From CAZDSS01 sp964508185 (lineage in GTDB: Bacteria; Pseudomonadota; Alphaproteobacteria; Sphingomonadales; Govanellaceae): a stretch of 41,569 nt of DNA. The stretch's first letter is position 1. Every line of letters starts with the position of its first letter. Positions 38,672-41,569 of this stretch are shown piece after piece. The stretch is taken from assembly GCA_964508185.1 (NCBI GenBank), contig CAZDSS010000012.1:1-41569 (forward strand), in the 5' to 3' direction. The position numbers and the translations under genes are program-made. A model generated the notes under the pieces. That model searched no databases. It saw only the letters and a program-made list of their open reading frames with translations, and was not told the DNA's origin.

Positions 38672-39747
38672 GCGGCGCCCCGGATCTTCTCGGCCGCCGC
38701 CGTCTCGAAGGGGAGGGTGATGGTCACCGCCAGCCCCCGCGGCTGGTGGTTCTCGAGGCGGAGGAGGTCGCGCTCGCCATAGATCTGGAACAGCCGCTCC
38801 CGGGTATTGGCGATGCCGACGCCGCTCGATGTCGATTCACGGGCATGGCTCACGGCGGCAAGGCCTGGCCCCGTATCCGTCAGCCGGATCACCAGTCTGT
38901 CGCCCTCCCGCCGCGCCGCGATCTCGATGGCGCCGCCCGTCTCGCTCGGCGCGATCGCGTACTTGATGGCGTTCTCCACCAGCGGCTGCAGGAGCAGGCT
39001 CGGGATCAGGCCGCGACCCGCATCCTCCGGCACGTCCATGCGGATCTGCAGCCGGTCGCCGAAGCGCACCTTCTCGATGTCGAGATAGAGGCCGAGGACA
39101 TGCAGCTCCTGCTTGAGCGGCACCTTCTCCGTGGGCTCGCCCACGAGGGTGTAGCGCAGGAAGCTGCTGAGGCGCGAGATCATGTCCCCCGCGGTCCGCC
39201 CCTGATCGTCCAGCACCAGGGTCGATATGGCGTTCAGGGTGTTGAACAGGAAATGGGGGTTCAGCTGATAGCGCAGCATCTTCAGCTGCGCCTGATGGGC
39301 GAGGGACTGGGCGCGCAGCGCCTTTTCCTTCTGCTGCTGCAGCAGCAGGTAATAGCTGATCCCGAAATAAAGCCCCGTCCAGCCCGTGAGGATATAGGCG
39401 TCGAACATGGTGTTGGTGAGATAATCCCATGGCTTCAGCAGCCATTCGGGCTCGTAGAAGCTCGCATAGGCCACCACCTCGATCACCGAATAGATGGGCG
39501 CGAGGACGACGATCATGACGATCGCCACCAGCACGATGAGCACCGGGGACTTGTGGCGGATGCCGCGATAGACGCTCCACATGACGAGGGACAGGAGGAA
39601 GCCTGCGACAGTCCCCGCCATCGTCGGGTAGATGTAGTGGAGTTCCTTGCCGTTGACGATGCCGTTGAGATACCGCACCAGGCCGTAGGCGGTCCATCCG
39701 ACCGCCTGGAGCACCCAGAACAGGGTGGGTTTGTGGAACGCCGTCAT
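38668..39747 (-). CDS. LytS/YehU-type sensor histidine kinase
   Basis: A membrane sensor kinase of about 359 residues. Four N-terminal hydrophobic helices (about 9-25, 40-60, 68-92, 115-135) form the sensor with no large periplasmic domain. A short linker precedes the His_kinase motif LRYQLNPHFLFNTLNAIS with H165. The ATP-binding domain follows: LLLQPLVENAIKYAI (N259), DTGPGL, GVGIANTRERL. ATG 39747 has GGGAAG 7 nt upstream; ATG 39792 is in frame and would add 15 residues. It overlaps the response-regulator gene by 4 bp, the normal kinase/regulator pair. The signal may be a membrane-soluble molecule or membrane state. Confidence 0.9.
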   Translation of the reverse strand: MTAFHKPTLFWVLQAVGWTAYGLVRYLNGIVNGKELHYIYPTMAGTVAGFLLSLVMWSVYRGIRHKSPVLIVLVAIVMIVVLAPIYSVIEVVAYASFYEPEWLLKPWDYLTNTMFDAYILTGWTGLYFGISYYLLLQQQKEKALRAQSLAHQAQLKMLRYQLNPHFLFNTLNAISTLVLDDQGRTAGDMISRLSSFLRYTLVGEPTEKVPLKQELHVLGLYLDIEKVRFGDRLQIRMDVPEDAGRGLIPSLLLQPLVENAIKYAIAPSETGGAIEIAARREGDRLVIRLTDTGPGLAAVSHARESTSSGVGIANTRERLFQIYGERDLLRLENHQPRGLAVTITLPFETAAAEKIRGAA

Positions 39748-40140
39748 GGCAACTTCCCGGCCAAGGGGGGAGCGGTTCTGCCAATCTACCATGCGGGCCC
39801 GGTCTCCGTAACCCCCGGCCCGTGAAGCATGTGGCGCCGGAAGGGAAGCTCCGCCGACCGACCGGGCCGGCGGAGCGGATATCCCGGCAGAGGTTTCAGC
39901 CGGCATATCACAAACGCTGCCCCGGGCCGGCAGGTCCCGGATTCGCCGGCCGCGAACTCCCGGCCACCGCCATGGCCGGGACGACCGGCGGGAAACATGC
40001 TGGCCTCAAGGCAGACTTGTGAATCTACATGATTTCCCCATGAGGGAAAGGGCATTGCGACGAATTGCAGGAGACGGGCGACGAACGCCGGGGCGGCGCC
40101 GCTAGCCTTCCCGCCGCCGCCTGTCAAGACAAACCATTCG

Positions 40141-40168
40141 TTGACATCAAGTGCCCCGGCGATACTAT
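40141..40168 (+). promoter_or_regulatory. Predicted nrdA promoter
   Basis: TTGACA (40141-40146), 16-bp spacer, TACTAT (40163-40168). Predicted start near 40175, about 29 nt before ATG 40204. The NrdR box overlaps the -10. Confidence 0.6.
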
Positions 40169-40177
40169 ATCTGGTGT
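40162..40177. promoter_or_regulatory. NrdR box at the nrdA promoter
   Basis: ATACTATATCTGGTGT matches the NrdR consensus ACACWATATATWGTGT at 13 of 16 positions (by eye) and overlaps the -10. A much weaker partner (8 of 16) lies exactly 31 bp upstream at 40131-40146; paired boxes at three helical turns are normal for NrdR. NrdR represses nrd genes when dATP is plentiful. Confidence 0.65.
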
Positions 40178-40203
40178 TCGCGACAGTCATCCGGCGCAAT
40201 CGC

Positions 40204-41569
40204 ATGAGTCCGGCTAATCCACTGGCGAACCTGTATTTCTTGAGTTTCTTTCCGGTCGATGGGGGTGACAAGGTGGGCACGAGTTTCGCTAGTGCGGTCC
40301 AGGTTGACGGGCGCAGCCAGGTCGAGGTCGATCCCGCCCGCGACAGCCTGCTGACCGAATTCGGCAAGGCCACTCTGGCCGATCGCTATCTTCTTCCCGG
40401 CGAGAGCTATCAGGACATGTTCGCGCGCGTCGCCAGCGCCTATGGCGACGATCCGGCCCATGCCCAGCGCGTCTACGACTATATCAGCCGTCTGTGGTTC
40501 ATGCCGGCAACCCCGGTGCTGTCCAACGGCGGCACCAGGCGCGGCCTGCCCATTTCCTGCTTCCTCAACGAGGCGGACGACAGCCTCGACAGCATCGTGG
40601 GGCTGTGGAACGAGAACGTGGCGCTGGCCGCCAACGGCGGCGGCATCGGCAGCTACTGGGGCAATCTGCGCTCCATCGGGGAATCGGTGAAGGGGAGCGG
40701 CAAGACCTCCGGCATCATTCCCTTCATCCGGGTCATGGACAGCCTGACGCTCGCGATCAGCCAGGGCTCGCTCCGCCGCGGCAGCGCCGCCGTCTATCTT
40801 CCGATCGACCATCCGGAGATCGAGGAATTCATCGAGGTGCGGCGCCCCACGGGCGGCGACCCCAACCGCAAGGCGCTCAATCTCCATCATGGCATCCTGA
40901 TCTCGGACGCCTTCATGCGTGCGGTGGAAGCGGACGAGGACTGGCCGCTCGTCAGCCCCAAGGACGGCTCGGTCCAGCGCGTGGTGCGCGCGCGCTCCCT
41001 GTGGATCCGCATCCTCACCGCGCGGATCGAGACGGGCGAGCCCTACATGGTCTTCATCGATCATGTGAACCGCGCCATCCCCGAGCATCACAAGCTCGCC
41101 GGCCTGCGCGTGAAGACGTCGAACCTCTGCAGCGAGATCACGCTGCCCACGGGCAAGGATCACCTTGGCAACGAGCGTACGGCGGTCTGCTGCCTGTCGT
41201 CGCTGAACCTTGAAAAGTTCATGGAGTGGCAGAACGAGCCGCGCTTCATCGAGGACGTGATGCGCTTCCTCGACAACGTGCTCGAGGATTTCATCCGCCG
41301 CGCGCCCGACAGCATGCGCCGGGCGAAATACGCCGCCATGCGCGAGCGTTCGGTGGGCCTCGGCGTCATGGGCTTCCATTCCTTTCTCCAGGCCCAGATG
41401 ATTCCGTTCGAATCGGTGATGGCCAAGGTCTGGAACAAGAAGATGTTCGCCCACATCAAGAAGGAAGTGGATGCGGCATCGGTGAAGCTCGCGGAGGAAC
41501 GGGGGCCGTGCCCCGATGCCGCCGACTACGGCATCAAGGAGCGCTTCTCCAACAAGACGGCGATCGCGC
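40204..41569 (+). CDS. nrdA: Ribonucleoside-diphosphate reductase alpha subunit NrdA (3' end outside window)
   Basis: Class I ribonucleotide reductase large subunit, making dNTP precursors. 455 codons are present with no stop before the window ends. Seen: SLLTEFGKATLADRYLLPGESYQDMFARVA, LWFMPATPVLSNGGTRRGLPISCFLNE (first redox Cys), NGGGIGSYWG, SQGSLRRGSAAVYLPIDHPEIEEF and KTSNLCSEITLPTG, with the Cys of the thiyl-radical loop. The first ~45 residues are poorly conserved and there is no N-terminal ATP-cone, as in related alphaproteobacterial enzymes. The start is uncertain: ATG 40204 has no ribosome site, while GTG 40273 lies behind a GGGGG run and just before the conserved region. A promoter with an NrdR box lies directly upstream. 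Confidence 0.93.
   Translation, partial: MSPANPLANLYFLSFFPVDGGDKVGTSFASAVQVDGRSQVEVDPARDSLLTEFGKATLADRYLLPGESYQDMFARVASAYGDDPAHAQRVYDYISRLWFMPATPVLSNGGTRRGLPISCFLNEADDSLDSIVGLWNENVALAANGGGIGSYWGNLRSIGESVKGSGKTSGIIPFIRVMDSLTLAISQGSLRRGSAAVYLPIDHPEIEEFIEVRRPTGGDPNRKALNLHHGILISDAFMRAVEADEDWPLVSPKDGSVQRVVRARSLWIRILTARIETGEPYMVFIDHVNRAIPEHHKLAGLRVKTSNLCSEITLPTGKDHLGNERTAVCCLSSLNLEKFMEWQNEPRFIEDVMRFLDNVLEDFIRRAPDSMRRAKYAAMRERSVGLGVMGFHSFLQAQMIPFESVMAKVWNKKMFAHIKKEVDAASVKLAEERGPCPDAADYGIKERFSNKTAIA

Larger units (their letters stand above)
39748..40203. other. Intergenic region between the kinase gene and nrdA
   Basis: 456 bp without a convincing gene. It holds GC-rich sequence with several chance-like palindromes. 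One hairpin-forming dyad, TTTCCC (40033-40038) and GGGAAA (40044-40049), is present. The nrdA promoter and NrdR box are at the right end. I see no riboswitch consensus, tRNA or small RNA I can support. Confidence 0.5.

Noticed and set aside
39793..40140. Possible riboswitch or small RNA upstream of nrdA (cobalamin riboswitch considered because of the nucleotide reductase)
   Set aside because: No B12-box-like consensus on either strand, and the reductase is class I (not B12-dependent). Only GC-rich chance palindromes and one short dyad are present.
1..41569. CRISPR arrays, insertion sequences, integrase/attachment sites and tRNA genes
   Set aside because: No regularly spaced repeats, transposase or integrase motifs, or tRNA-like cloverleaf sequences seen on either strand.

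Overview
GC-rich, gene-dense chromosomal DNA from an alphaproteobacterium. The clues are a YhdH-type AcuI reductase, an alphaproteobacterial NrdA without an ATP-cone, three TonB-dependent receptors with IEEVVVTA-type TonB boxes, and LytS/LytTR and LuxR regulators. A sphingomonad-like or related oligotrophic lineage fits best, but the species cannot be named from sequence reading alone. I see no tRNA, rRNA, insertion sequence, prophage or CRISPR array. The window starts inside pstB and ends inside nrdA.

Layout. 1-1201: the end of a phosphate (Pst/Pho) operon, pstB-phoU. 1202-4924: small housekeeping-type genes: a DUF2061 membrane protein behind a Fur-box promoter, a CBS-domain protein, a PEBP protein, acuI, and an exported isoaspartyl peptidase. 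4985-14084: a scavenging-type locus with two exported amidohydrolases divergent from a TonB-dependent receptor, a tandem CDGSH-bicupin protein, a class-V PLP enzyme and an NSS sodium symporter. 14253-15550: a MarR regulator beside a perfect palindrome, a VOC protein and a two-helix mini-protein. 15631-20666: a complete YbhGFSR-type ABC exporter operon. 20777-23962: DedA, a phospholipase D and an MDR reductase.

24080-39747 is the most interesting stretch. It contains two modules of the same composition: a Rieske oxygenase, a dedicated transcription factor and a TonB-dependent receptor. In module 1 (24080-29003) a TetR regulator sits between the Rieske gene and the receptor gene. A nearly identical 16-bp motif overlaps the predicted transcription start of both, so oxygenase and receptor look like one repressed regulon. 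In module 2 (32948-37709) a LuxR-type regulator without a visible synthase lies between Rieske and receptor genes. A perfect 19-bp palindrome sits just upstream of its predicted -35 element, where lux boxes act. A LytS-type kinase and a LytTR response regulator follow. A VOC protein, a secreted nuclease, a small zinc-finger protein and a SulP transporter lie between the modules.

Working together (inference): both modules look like outer-membrane capture plus ring or side-chain oxygenation of specific organic compounds, each with its own sensor. No Rieske reductase or ferredoxin and no beta subunit is present, so electron transfer must come from elsewhere. The 4985-14084 locus looks like capture and hydrolysis of a small amide- or peptide-like compound, with the NSS symporter taking up a released amino acid. 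The window closes with nrdA behind a promoter that carries a likely NrdR box.
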